Shown here: in pieces, positions 53,633 through 62,438 of the stretch
Numbering within the stretch: position 1 is the first letter of the stretch
How the letters are laid out: the number at the start of each line of letters is the position of its first letter
Assembly (NCBI RefSeq): GCF_013488205.1
Contig: NZ_CP040908.1
Location: forward strand, 2,351,001 to 2,415,000
Length of the DNA stretch: 64,000 nt
From: Empedobacter falsenii
GTDB lineage: Bacteria > Bacteroidota > Bacteroidia > Flavobacteriales > Weeksellaceae
Direction: 5' to 3'
The notes under the pieces: model-generated
What the model was told of the DNA's origin: nothing
Databases searched by the model: none
Seen by the model: the letters and a program-made list of their open reading frames with translations, nothing else
Position numbers and translations under genes: made by a program

Positions 53633-54379
53633 TTATTTCAATACTTCTTCTAAAAACAATAATGTATGTTTCCAAGCTCTATCTGCCATTAATTTATTGT
53701 AATCAGGTGATTCTGGATTGGTAAACGTGTGTTTTGAATTTGCGTAAGTAATCATTTGCCAATCTGTTTTTCCTTCGTTCATTTCAATTACTAAATTCGA
53801 AATATCTTCGGGTTTTACAGATTCATCTTCAGCAGGATGTTCAATCAAAACTTTTGTTTTAAGAGGAATATTTTTTCGAGCCAAATCTTTTGCTAATCCA
53901 CCATGAATAGAAACAACGCCAACAACAGCTAATTGTGCACGAGCAGCTTCTAATGCGCCTGTTCCTCCAAAACAATAACCAATTACAGCAATTTTACTTG
54001 GATCTGCACCAGCTTTGATTAACTCTTTCAACGCCAAATCAATTCGTTTTTGATAAGCTGCATAATCAGACTTGTATTTTCCTGCTATTTTGGCCGCTTC
54101 CGCATTATCTTTCGGATTGTTTCCTTCTCCATAAATATCTGCAACAAACGCAATATAGCCTTCTTTTGCTAAATCTATTGCAGCTTGTTTTGCTTCGTTA
54201 TCAGCTCCTTTCCAAGCCGGTAAAATCAAAACTCCTGGACTTTTCTTTGTTGTGTTATCAGTTACTAAACCGTTCAATTTTTGCGAACCATCTTTATAAG
54301 CAACTTGTTTTAGGTTTTGCGCATGTGTCGTATTCATCATCAATACAATTAAAAATAAACATTGAATTACATTTTTCAT
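53633..54379 (-). CDS. Dienelactone hydrolase family protein, secreted
   Basis: 248 residues. Signal peptide MKNVIQCLFLIVLMMNTTHA. The mature part is an alpha/beta hydrolase with GVLILPAWKG near residue 49, the Cys nucleophile elbow VIGYCFGGTG near 133, and the C-terminal His in SKHTFTNPES near 218; an Asp/Glu sits near 190 (EHPAEDE). These are the Cys-Asp-His elements of dienelactone hydrolases. Periplasmic location is unusual for a dienelactone degrader, so another ester or lactone is likely. Confidence 0.88.
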   Translation of the reverse strand: MKNVIQCLFLIVLMMNTTHAQNLKQVAYKDGSQKLNGLVTDNTTKKSPGVLILPAWKGADNEAKQAAIDLAKEGYIAFVADIYGEGNNPKDNAEAAKIAGKYKSDYAAYQKRIDLALKELIKAGADPSKIAVIGYCFGGTGALEAARAQLAVVGVVSIHGGLAKDLARKNIPLKTKVLIEHPAEDESVKPEDISNLVIEMNEGKTDWQMITYANSKHTFTNPESPDYNKLMADRAWKHTLLFLEEVLK

Positions 54380-54459
54380 CTACTAAAAAATTTAAGACAT
54401 TAAGATAAAAAGAACTAATTTTATATCGGATATTGAATTGAATATTTAACACAATTAGC

Positions 54460-54876
54460 ATGGAACTTATTACATTAAAAACATTTGAAAGCCCTATTGA
54501 AGCACATATTTTACGTTCGAAATTAGAAAGTGAACAAATTGATGCTTTTGTTTTTGATGAACATTCGGTTGGGATGAATCAGTTTTTATCGAATGCAATT
54601 GGTGGTGTGAAAGTAAAAATTAAGAAAGAAGATACTGATCGTGCCATGAAAGTTTTAGAAGAAATTGATGCTTCAAATTACACCAATGATTTGGATGAAA
54701 TTCTTGTTTGTCCAAAATGTGGAAGCAATGAGTATTACAGCAATTACAAGTCAATGAAAGGTGGAAAAGGCTTACTTTCTTTATTATCTTCTATCATATT
54801 TTGGGTCTACCCTATTTACTACAAAAACGTGTTCAAATGTAAGAAGTGTGGTGAAGAATTTAATGGTTTACAATAA
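54460..54876 (+). CDS. DUF2007-type protein with zinc ribbon
   Basis: 138 residues. N-terminal DUF2007-like domain (about 1-68: LKTFESPIEAHILRSKLESE ... GVKVKIKKEDTDRAM), then a zinc-ribbon-like pair CPKCGSNEYY (near 82) and CKKCGEEF (near 128) separated by a hydrophobic segment (about 104-120) that may enter the membrane. The DUF2007 family has been called a putative signal-transducing domain. Role unknown. Confidence 0.8.
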   Translation: MELITLKTFESPIEAHILRSKLESEQIDAFVFDEHSVGMNQFLSNAIGGVKVKIKKEDTDRAMKVLEEIDASNYTNDLDEILVCPKCGSNEYYSNYKSMKGGKGLLSLLSSIIFWVYPIYYKNVFKCKKCGEEFNGLQ

Positions 54877-54879
54877 AAA

Positions 54880-54908
54880 AAAGAACGACAAGAAATTGCC
54901 GTTCTTTA
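54880..54908. terminator. Bidirectional terminator
   Basis: AAAGAACGaCAA / TTGcCGTTCTTT with a GAAA loop, between convergent genes ending at 54876 and 54936. Confidence 0.75.
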
Positions 54909-54935
54909 TGAACAAAAATATATGATTTTTATTGA

Positions 54936-55952
54936 TTAAATTGTCCAACGCAATAAGCTTGCACCCCAAGAGAAACCTGCGCCAAAGGCTGTCAACATCA
55001 ATAAATCTCCTTTCTTTAATTTTGATGTATTTTCCCAAATACATAACGGAATCGTCGCTGCAATTGTGTTTCCGTAATTCTCAATATTGATTAAAGTTTT
55101 ACCTTCTTCAATATTAATTTCATTACCAACAGCGTCAATAATTCGTTTATTTGCTTGATGCGGAACCAACCAATTTACATCTTCTACAGAAAAATCGTTG
55201 CGTTTCAAAACATTGACACACGTATCACTCATCGATTGAATTGCATTTTTGAATACAATTTTCCCATCTTGTCTAATGTAACGTTTTTCATCAACCAACA
55301 ACTGTGAACTCGCTGGATACAGAGAACCACCTCCTTCTATATTCAAGAATTCTTTTCCTGTTCCGTTACTCTGTAACAAAGCGTCTAAAATTCCTTCTTC
55401 GTTTGTAGGCTCTAACCAAACTACTCCAGCTCCATCTCCAAACAAAATATTTGTCGAACGATCTTTGATGTCTACATACGCGCTGATTTTATCAGCACCA
55501 ATTACCAAAACATTTTTGTAACGTCTGCTTTCAATCAACGAAGCGCCCATGTCCAACGCGTACAAAAATCCAGAACAAGCTGCATTCATATCAAATGCCC
55601 AAACATTCTCTATTCCTAACTTTTCGCATACAATATTCGCTGTAGCAGGCATCAACATATCTGGTGTAGAAGTCGCAACAATCAACGCATCAACATCTTT
55701 GATGTCTTTTTTGTATGTATCAATTAAATTCTGAATTGCACTAACCGCCATATCAGAAGTCGCTAAACCTTCCTCTAAAATACGACGTTCTTTAATTCCC
55801 GTTCTTTTTACAATCCATTCATCAGAAGTGTCTGTAATCTTTTCTAAATCGGAATTAGTTCGTTTATTCTCTGGCACATAACCACCGATTGCTGAAATAT
55901 GTGCAAATATTTTTTTTGTAAAATCTACCACCATAAAATTCTTTTCATTCAA
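54936..55952 (-). CDS. 3-oxoacyl-ACP synthase III (KAS III)
   Basis: 338 residues. Complete Cys-His-Asn triad: AACSGFLYAL near residue 124, PHQANKRII near 260 and IENYGNTIAA near 290. FGDGAGVVW and GAGFSWGASLLRW are also typical. It starts fatty acid synthesis by condensing acetyl-CoA or a branched acyl-CoA with malonyl-ACP; branched starters are usual in Bacteroidota. A second in-frame Met (residue 7) could be the start. It stands away from the main fatty-acid genes, so it may be a paralogue, for example for secondary lipids. Confidence 0.92.
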   Translation of the reverse strand: MNEKNFMVVDFTKKIFAHISAIGGYVPENKRTNSDLEKITDTSDEWIVKRTGIKERRILEEGLATSDMAVSAIQNLIDTYKKDIKDVDALIVATSTPDMLMPATANIVCEKLGIENVWAFDMNAACSGFLYALDMGASLIESRRYKNVLVIGADKISAYVDIKDRSTNILFGDGAGVVWLEPTNEEGILDALLQSNGTGKEFLNIEGGGSLYPASSQLLVDEKRYIRQDGKIVFKNAIQSMSDTCVNVLKRNDFSVEDVNWLVPHQANKRIIDAVGNEINIEEGKTLINIENYGNTIAATIPLCIWENTSKLKKGDLLMLTAFGAGFSWGASLLRWTI

Positions 55953-56110
55953 ATTTCATGTATCGATTATCTACTAAAAGACGCATCAATTAAAATTTGA
56001 GCAACAAAGGTCTATCCAATTTAACAAATTAGTTAGCGAAATAAACGTAATAATATGTCAAAAAGACGTTTTTAGAAAGTTTTCACATTTGCATTGATTT
56101 ACATCAATTA

Positions 56111-57004
56111 TTAGTTAGAAGCGATGAAAGTTGTTGGTGAAACACCTGCATAATTTTTGAAAAATTTACTAAAAACTGAGGTGTCTATAAAATTTAATTC
56201 TGTCACAACATCAGAAACACTATATTTTGGGTTCTTTAGCAAGACCTTTGCTTCTAAGACAATGGCTTCGGCAATGATTTGTTTAGGCGATTTATTAAAG
56301 ACTTCAACGATAATTTTGGTTAAATGCTTACGACTAATAAACATTTCATCTGCATAAAACTGTACATTACGCTGACGACGAAAATGAGTTGAAACTAAAT
56401 ACAAAAACTGTTTAGCTAATTCCTCCTTTCTGACTTCTTTCGTAGTACTTTTTGCCATTACAGCTTGGTTGTAGTAATTTCCCATCTCGTACATCAAGAC
56501 CGAAAAATGATGTAAAACCAAATCTTTTGCAAAAATATTTTCGTTCTTGATGGTGTATTTACTAATCTTGTTCAAATTGTAACGCATATCACGTACAATC
56601 TTTTTATCTAAAGAAATGATTTTAGGATATTTAGACGACAAAAACTCTACTAAATTATTGGATTTCACGTGAAAACCAGCTTCAATAATCAAATCTGAAT
56701 CAATGAAGATTGCTTGAACAGCAAAATCAACCGAGTGTTCTATAATCTCGAACAACTGACCTGGAAGAACCACAATAATATCATCACGCTTAATTAACGT
56801 TGGTTCTAAATTTACTGTGATTTCACATGTTCCTGCAGTAATTAAAATCAACCCAAGCGACGTAAACTTATAAGGTTTTCGTTTTACAAAATAATAATTG
56901 TTTTCAGGACCTACGTCAAAGATTGCTAACCGACGATCAGTTGCTTCTTCTTTGTAAGTTCTTAAAATATTATCAATTGAATAAAGTTGAATATAATCAC
57001 TCAT
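56111..57004 (-). CDS. AraC-family transcriptional regulator
   Basis: 297 residues. Cupin-like N-terminal half (CEITVNLEPTLIKRDDIIVV) and two C-terminal helix-turn-helix motifs (NVQFYADEMFISRKHLTKII near residue 215, VSDVVTELNFIDTSVFSKFF near 260). The DNA-binding part resembles that of the regulator at 41269-42144. The gene lies 158 bp upstream of the KAS III gene on the same strand and may control it; no paired sites were found in the gap. Ligand unknown. Confidence 0.88.
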   Translation of the reverse strand: MSDYIQLYSIDNILRTYKEEATDRRLAIFDVGPENNYYFVKRKPYKFTSLGLILITAGTCEITVNLEPTLIKRDDIIVVLPGQLFEIIEHSVDFAVQAIFIDSDLIIEAGFHVKSNNLVEFLSSKYPKIISLDKKIVRDMRYNLNKISKYTIKNENIFAKDLVLHHFSVLMYEMGNYYNQAVMAKSTTKEVRKEELAKQFLYLVSTHFRRQRNVQFYADEMFISRKHLTKIIVEVFNKSPKQIIAEAIVLEAKVLLKNPKYSVSDVVTELNFIDTSVFSKFFKNYAGVSPTTFIASN

Positions 57005-57105
57005 TTTTAGCTTTTATTTTTTCGAATACAATGTTAAAAGATTTTTTTGACAAGTAAAAACGTAAATGCGTCTTTTTAACAAAATCTTACGTCATTTTGG
57101 TATAT

Positions 57106-58032
57106 CTAATATCCCCTTTCTAATGAAACTTCATTCAATAAAGTCTCGTTATTTTTCATTCTGTTGTAGTTATCTGCAACTTGTTTTAGAGCTGTTGTTG
57201 CATTTGTAACACTCGCAATATGAGGTGTTACATAAACATTTTCATTCGACCAAAAGGGGTGATTTTCAGGTAAAGGTTCCTCTATAAAAACATCTAAATA
57301 CGCCTCTTTTATTTGTTTTTCTTCTATTGCAATTAATAAATCCTTTTCGTCCAAATGTGCTCCACGACCAACATTAACCAAAACTGTATGAGCTGAACAT
57401 TCTTTAAAAAAGTCTTTATTCAAAATACCTTCTGTATCACCTGTCAAAGGCAAAATATTGACAATAAAATTAGTTTTAGAAATTGCAACATTCAAGCCTT
57501 CTTTTCCAGCAAAAGATTCTACTCCATTTATATTTTTAGGCGAATTCGACCAACCTTTGACTTGAAAACCTAAAGCAACAAATTGCTCTGCTACTAACTT
57601 TCCGATTTCACCTAATCCTAAAATTGTAATTGTTGTTTCCTTGATATTTTGATAAGTAGTAGGTTTCCATTCTTTACGAACTTGATCTTTATAATACGTC
57701 AACAAATTTTTCATTGAAGTCATAACACAAGCCAAAACATGTTCAAACATTTCTTGTTTCAAAGCAGGATCAACAATACGTGACACCTTTATTGAATCTG
57801 GAATTTTGGTATGCAACAAATGGTCAATTCCTGCTCCAACAGATTGTACAACTTTTAGATTTGGAAATTCAGCCACATAATTTCTGTGCGGTTTCCAAGT
57901 TGCAATAAATTCTACATCATCTGAATTTGAGATATTTGGATAAACTTCAACTTTCGTATCTGGCAACAATTCTTGTAAATTTCTTTGCCATTCTTCTGTT
58001 GGTTTTTGATTGAATATTAAGGCTACACTCAT
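57106..58032 (-). CDS. 2-hydroxyacid dehydrogenase, glyoxylate/hydroxypyruvate reductase A type
   Basis: 308 residues. Nucleotide-binding motif LGLGEIGKLVAEQF near residue 138, catalytic Arg/Glu regions VNVGRGAHLDEKDLL near 223 and DVFIEEPLPENHPFWSNENV with the following HIAS His near 268. The VVQSVGAGIDHLL stretch near 64 is typical. It reduces glyoxylate and hydroxypyruvate with NAD(P)H, like GhrA. Isolated gene between the AraC gene and the M3 peptidase, and physically separate from the glyoxylate-shunt genes. Confidence 0.9.
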   Translation of the reverse strand: MSVALIFNQKPTEEWQRNLQELLPDTKVEVYPNISNSDDVEFIATWKPHRNYVAEFPNLKVVQSVGAGIDHLLHTKIPDSIKVSRIVDPALKQEMFEHVLACVMTSMKNLLTYYKDQVRKEWKPTTYQNIKETTITILGLGEIGKLVAEQFVALGFQVKGWSNSPKNINGVESFAGKEGLNVAISKTNFIVNILPLTGDTEGILNKDFFKECSAHTVLVNVGRGAHLDEKDLLIAIEEKQIKEAYLDVFIEEPLPENHPFWSNENVYVTPHIASVTNATTALKQVADNYNRMKNNETLLNEVSLERGY

Positions 58033-58173
58033 AATTGTTTACTTTTAAAACAAATGTAAATAACTCTAAATTAATCACACATTAAATTTGACGATTTGTC
58101 AGATTTCTTACATTTGGATTAGAATTTGAAAGAGTTCAAACAAATATATTTTAACTAAAAAAATACACTATAA

Positions 58174-60201
58174 ATGGCAAATCCGTTATTAGAAAAATTT
58201 GAAACACCTTTTGAAAGTGCTCCTTTTTCTAAAATCAAAAATGAAGATTACAAACCTGCTTTTATCCAAGCAATTGAAGAAGCGAAAGCAGAAATAGATG
58301 CAATTACTGCGAATCCTGAAGCGCCAACTTTTGCAAATACAATTGAAGCAATGGAACTTTCTGGTGAAAAATTAGGACGAATTTCTTCTATTTTCTTCAA
58401 CCTTAATTCGGCTGAAACGAATGATGAAATTCAAGAAATTGCGCAAGAAGTTTCGCCTTTATTATCTGAATTTGGAAATGATGTTCGCTTAAATCAAGAT
58501 TTATTTGAACGAATTAAAGTCGTTTATAATCAAAAGGATTCGTTGAATTTAACCGATGAACAAGCTTATTTATTAGAAAAAAAATACAAAGGTTTTTCGA
58601 GAAATGGTGCAAATCTAAACGAAGAAGACAAAAATAAATTACGCGAAATTGACAAACAACTTTCGATGTTATCGTTGCAATTTGGTCAAAATGTATTGGC
58701 AGAAACTAATGCATACGAATTGATTATTACAGATGAAAATGATTTGAAAGGTTTACCTCAATATGCAATTGATCAAGCAAAAGCCGATGCTGAACAAAAA
58801 AATCACGAAGGTTGGTTGATTACGTTGCAAGCACCAAGCTATATTCCGTTTATGCAATACGCAGAAAATCGTGAATTAAGAGAGAAATTGTTTAGAGCAA
58901 ATGGTGTAAAAGCTTATCAAAATAATGAATTTAACAACGAAGAAAATGTCAAAAACATTGTAAAACTTCGTCACGAACGTGCTAAAATATTAGGTTATAA
59001 AACGCATGCTGATTATGTTTTGGAAGAACGTATGGCAAAAACACCTACGACAGTTTTAGATTTCTTGAATGATTTATTAACGAAAGCAAAACCGTTTGCA
59101 GAAAAAGAAATTAAGGAATTAACTGCATTTGCAAAAGAAACTGATGGGATTGAAACATTGCAACGTTGGGATCATGCATATTATGCTGAAAAATTAAAAC
59201 AGAAAAAATTCAGTCTTTCTGACGAAGAATTGAAACCTTATTTTCAGTTAGAAAATGTGATTGAAGGAGCTTTTGATGTAGCAACAAAATTATATGGAAT
59301 TACGTTTAAAGAAATTCACAACATAGATAAATACAACGATGAAGTAACAACTTATGAAGTTCTAGATAAAAATGGAGCGTTCTTAAGTTTATTGTATGCA
59401 GACTTTTTCCCGCGAGCAGGAAAACGCCCTGGTGCTTGGATGACAAGTTATAGAGAAGCTTCTAATGTGAATGGAAATACCAAACGTCCGCACGTTTCGA
59501 TTGTTTGTAATTTTACAAAACCAACGAAAGACACGCCATCTTTATTGACATTTCAGGAAGTAACAACATTGTTCCACGAATTTGGACATGCGCTACACGG
59601 AATGTTACCAAATACAACGTACGAAAGTCTTTCTGGAACAAATGTTTATTGGGATTTTGTTGAATTACCCTCTCAATTTTACGAAAACTTCTGTTACGAA
59701 CCAGAAGCTTTAAAATTATTTGCAAAACATTATCAAACAGGAGAAATTATTCCGCAAGAATTAATTGAAAAAGTAAAAGCTTCTTCAAGTTTTATGGAAG
59801 GTTATCAAACTGTTCGTCAATTGAGTTTTGGATTATTGGATATGGCATATCATGCGAATGATTTGGCTGAAATTAATGATTTACAACAATTTGAAAAAGA
59901 AACGTTCAAACAAACAGAGTTGTATCCAGAAATTGATAAAAATATGATGAGTACTTCATTCTCACATATTTTTCAAGGTGGATATTCATCTGGTTATTAT
60001 TCATATAAATGGGCCGAAGTTTTGGATGCAGATGCCTTTGCATTTTTCCAAGAAACTGGAATTTTCAATCCAGCAACAGCTCAAAAATTCTATAAACTTT
60101 TATCATCTGGTGGAACAGTAGAACCGATGAAACTGTACGAAGAGTTTAGAGGTCATAAACCAACAGCAGATGCTTTATTAAAGCGTGCTGGATTAATATA
60201 A
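58174..60201 (+). CDS. M3-family metallopeptidase (oligopeptidase A / dipeptidyl carboxypeptidase type)
   Basis: 675 residues. Zinc motif LFHEFGHALHGML near residue 467 (HExxH), with the downstream Glu region TNVYWDFVELPSQFYENF. The N-terminal part is helical as in the thimet oligopeptidase family. No signal peptide, so cytoplasmic peptide degradation is likely. Length agrees with Dcp/OpdA. Ended by a strong terminator; monocistronic. Secure as a family, exact specificity not. Confidence 0.93.
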   Translation: MANPLLEKFETPFESAPFSKIKNEDYKPAFIQAIEEAKAEIDAITANPEAPTFANTIEAMELSGEKLGRISSIFFNLNSAETNDEIQEIAQEVSPLLSEFGNDVRLNQDLFERIKVVYNQKDSLNLTDEQAYLLEKKYKGFSRNGANLNEEDKNKLREIDKQLSMLSLQFGQNVLAETNAYELIITDENDLKGLPQYAIDQAKADAEQKNHEGWLITLQAPSYIPFMQYAENRELREKLFRANGVKAYQNNEFNNEENVKNIVKLRHERAKILGYKTHADYVLEERMAKTPTTVLDFLNDLLTKAKPFAEKEIKELTAFAKETDGIETLQRWDHAYYAEKLKQKKFSLSDEELKPYFQLENVIEGAFDVATKLYGITFKEIHNIDKYNDEVTTYEVLDKNGAFLSLLYADFFPRAGKRPGAWMTSYREASNVNGNTKRPHVSIVCNFTKPTKDTPSLLTFQEVTTLFHEFGHALHGMLPNTTYESLSGTNVYWDFVELPSQFYENFCYEPEALKLFAKHYQTGEIIPQELIEKVKASSSFMEGYQTVRQLSFGLLDMAYHANDLAEINDLQQFEKETFKQTELYPEIDKNMMSTSFSHIFQGGYSSGYYSYKWAEVLDADAFAFFQETGIFNPATAQKFYKLLSSGGTVEPMKLYEEFRGHKPTADALLKRAGLI

Positions 60202-60206
60202 ACTGA

Positions 60207-60240
60207 AAATCCGACTACTTAAAAGTAGTCGGATTTTTTT
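60207..60240. terminator. Bidirectional terminator between M3 peptidase and amtB
   Basis: AAATCCGACTACTT / AAGTAGTCGGATTT plus a T run; both convergent genes end beside it. Confidence 0.85.
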
Positions 60241-60257
60241 ATAATACTATTGTTTAA

Positions 60258-61601
60258 TTAATGCAAACTTTCCTCGTGTTGCGACAAATCTAACCCTTCG
60301 AACTCCGCTCTATCACTCACGCGCAAGTGAATCATTTTATCTGTAATATAAAATAAAGCAATCGCACCGAAAAAAGTAAATAACGAAACGAGCAACAAAG
60401 CAATCATATGATGTGCAAACACGTGTACCCCGCCATGTAACAAACTCGCATTTTCTCCATGTGCAAAAATAGCTGTCAAAATCATTCCCATGATTCCCCC
60501 GACTCCATGACATGCAAAAACATCTAGAGTATCGTCAACTCTTTTTAATACTTTCCAATGAACCATTACATTTGAAACCATAGCAGTTATAAAGCCAAAA
60601 AATATACTTTCAGGAATTGTAACAAACCCACAAGCTGGAGTGATTGCTACTAATCCAACTACAGCCCCTATACACGCTCCCATAGCAGAAACGCTACGAC
60701 CATTAATTCTATCAAAAAGTATCCATGTCATCATTCCAGAAGCAGAAGCAATTGTTGTTGTTCCGAAAGCTAAAGCTGCTGTGGCATTTGCTCCCAAAGC
60801 TGAACCAGCATTGAAACCAAACCATCCGAACCATAACATTCCTGTTCCAAGCATAACAAATGGAATATTTGCAGGTTTGTGTTCTCTGTTTTTACGTTTA
60901 CCTATCACCAAAGCTCCTGCCAATGCTGCAAATCCTGCACTCATATGAACAACAGTTCCTCCAGCAAAATCTTTAACTCCAAAATATTTATTCAATAAAC
61001 CTTCTGGATGCCAAACCATATGACAAAGCGGTGTGTAAATGATTAAGCTAAATAAAATCATAAACAATAAATACGAAATAAAACGTACTCTTTCGGCAAA
61101 AGAACCAGTTACAAGCGCTGGTGTAATGACTGCAAATTTCATTTGAAACAATACAAATAGAACAAATGGAATTGTAGATGCCATGTCTTTGTGTGGAAAT
61201 GCTCCGACATGATTAAAAAATGGATAACTTAATGGATTACCAATAATTCCGTAATGTTCTCCATTTATTGTAAAACCAATTGATTCACCAAAAGACAGTG
61301 AAAACCCAACTACAACCCACAAAATCGAAATCACACCTAAGGCAATAAAACTTTGTAACATGGTAGAAATAACATTTCGTTTACCTACCATTCCACCATA
61401 AAAAAATGATAAACCTGGCGTCATCAATAACACCAATCCTGCAGCTGCTAAAATCCAGGCGACATCTGAATTTACAATATTTTCTTCGCTAAGGAATTCT
61501 CCTGTATTTGGAATATCTACAACTGGTTTCCAAAATAATCCAGCGAATGCAACTAGTGTTATAATTGCAAAAGCTACTTTCCATTTTAATCCAACTTTCA
61601 T
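60258..61601 (-). CDS. amtB: Ammonium transporter AmtB
   Basis: 447 residues with eleven or twelve membrane segments. The twin pore His residues lie in VVHMSAGFAALAGALVIGKR near residue 218 and VFACHGVGGIMGMI near 370; LLMTPGLSFFYGGMVGKRN near 58 is the family signature. An N-terminal hydrophobic segment (about 8-28) is the usual signal or first helix. It conducts ammonia or ammonium into the cell in nitrogen shortage. The usual partner glnK/glnB is not adjacent in this window. Three phased boxes lie upstream. Confidence 0.95.
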   Translation of the reverse strand: MKVGLKWKVAFAIITLVAFAGLFWKPVVDIPNTGEFLSEENIVNSDVAWILAAAGLVLLMTPGLSFFYGGMVGKRNVISTMLQSFIALGVISILWVVVGFSLSFGESIGFTINGEHYGIIGNPLSYPFFNHVGAFPHKDMASTIPFVLFVLFQMKFAVITPALVTGSFAERVRFISYLLFMILFSLIIYTPLCHMVWHPEGLLNKYFGVKDFAGGTVVHMSAGFAALAGALVIGKRKNREHKPANIPFVMLGTGMLWFGWFGFNAGSALGANATAALAFGTTTIASASGMMTWILFDRINGRSVSAMGACIGAVVGLVAITPACGFVTIPESIFFGFITAMVSNVMVHWKVLKRVDDTLDVFACHGVGGIMGMILTAIFAHGENASLLHGGVHVFAHHMIALLLVSLFTFFGAIALFYITDKMIHLRVSDRAEFEGLDLSQHEESLH

Positions 61602-61616
61602 AAGTTTTTAATTTTA

Positions 61617-61735
61617 ACCCTATCAAAATTAGATTATTTTTAAATAAAATCATCTATTTTCAATTACACCCTATAAAAATTAGGTGTTAAAATATTAATT
61701 TTACATTTTAAACATAATTACCCTATGTAAATTCA
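61617..61735. promoter_or_regulatory. Three ACCCTATnnAAATT boxes upstream of amtB
   Basis: ACCCTATCAAAATTAG at 61617, ACCCTATAAAAATTAG at 61668 and ACCCTATGTAAATTCA at 61720 (minus-strand reading AATTNNNATAGGGT). Start-to-start distances are 51 and 52 bp, close to five helical turns. A candidate operator set for nitrogen control of amtB. Confidence 0.5.
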
Positions 61736-61737
61736 TA

Positions 61738-61767
61738 AAAAAAGATTCCAAAAAAGGAATCTTTTTA
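61738..61767 (-). terminator. Terminator of the GNAT gene
   Basis: AAAAAAGATTCC / GGAATCTTTTT with a 6-nt loop, 47 bp beyond the stop at 61814 on the minus strand. Confidence 0.7.
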
Positions 61768-61813
61768 TCAATTTGATTATTTAGTTTTTATAAATTCTAT
61801 CTGAAATCTTTAA

Positions 61814-62338
61814 TCATGTTAAATCCTGAATAATCTTCTGAAAAGCTTTTCTTGGACTTCCATCAAAATAAACTTCGCCACAATAGTGATAACCTAACTT
61901 TTCAAAAACACGCAACATTCCAATATTATCAAAGTTGGTATCAACTTTTATATTCTGTATTTTCTTTGTAATTGCTATTTTTTCAATCTCATCCATCGTC
62001 CAAGTTCCTAAACCTTTCATCTTAATATCTTGCGCAACAGCCAATCGATGAATCACAATATATGGATCATCATTCAACCATTTTCCTTCAATTGCTGTAT
62101 AAGCAGGTTCTATTTCATCAATAATTGCGACGTAACCAATGATTAGATTATCATCATTTTCAATTACATAACCAAAACCATTTGAGATATCATTTTTCAC
62201 AACATCTAGATTTGGATAACCATTTTGCCATTGATCACTTCCTTCCTTCTTTCTTTTCTGAATCGCTTGTTGCAAAATTTCCCAAATTCTATCTGCATCA
62301 TTCAAAATAGCTTGACGTAAATTTAATCCAGTCTCCAT
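61814..62338 (-). CDS. GNAT-family N-acetyltransferase
   Basis: 174 residues. LRQAILNDADRIWEILQQAI at the N-terminus is the usual GNAT opening, IIGYVAIIDE near residue 65 the central strand, and VHRLAVAQDIKMKGLGTWTM near 95 carries the acetyl-CoA pyrophosphate loop (Q/R-x-x-G-x-G/A variant KMKGLG). Ends with MLRVFEKLGYHYCGEVYF, also typical. Substrate unknown. Stands alone. Confidence 0.9.
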   Translation of the reverse strand: METGLNLRQAILNDADRIWEILQQAIQKRKKEGSDQWQNGYPNLDVVKNDISNGFGYVIENDDNLIIGYVAIIDEIEPAYTAIEGKWLNDDPYIVIHRLAVAQDIKMKGLGTWTMDEIEKIAITKKIQNIKVDTNFDNIGMLRVFEKLGYHYCGEVYFDGSPRKAFQKIIQDLT

Positions 62339-62438
62339 ATCTTATTTTTATTTTCAATATAAGAGATTTTTAAGCAAATCATAAGTTTTGATATTTAATT
62401 TTTTAATAAATTGAAGTAATAAAACTAACTATCCCAAC

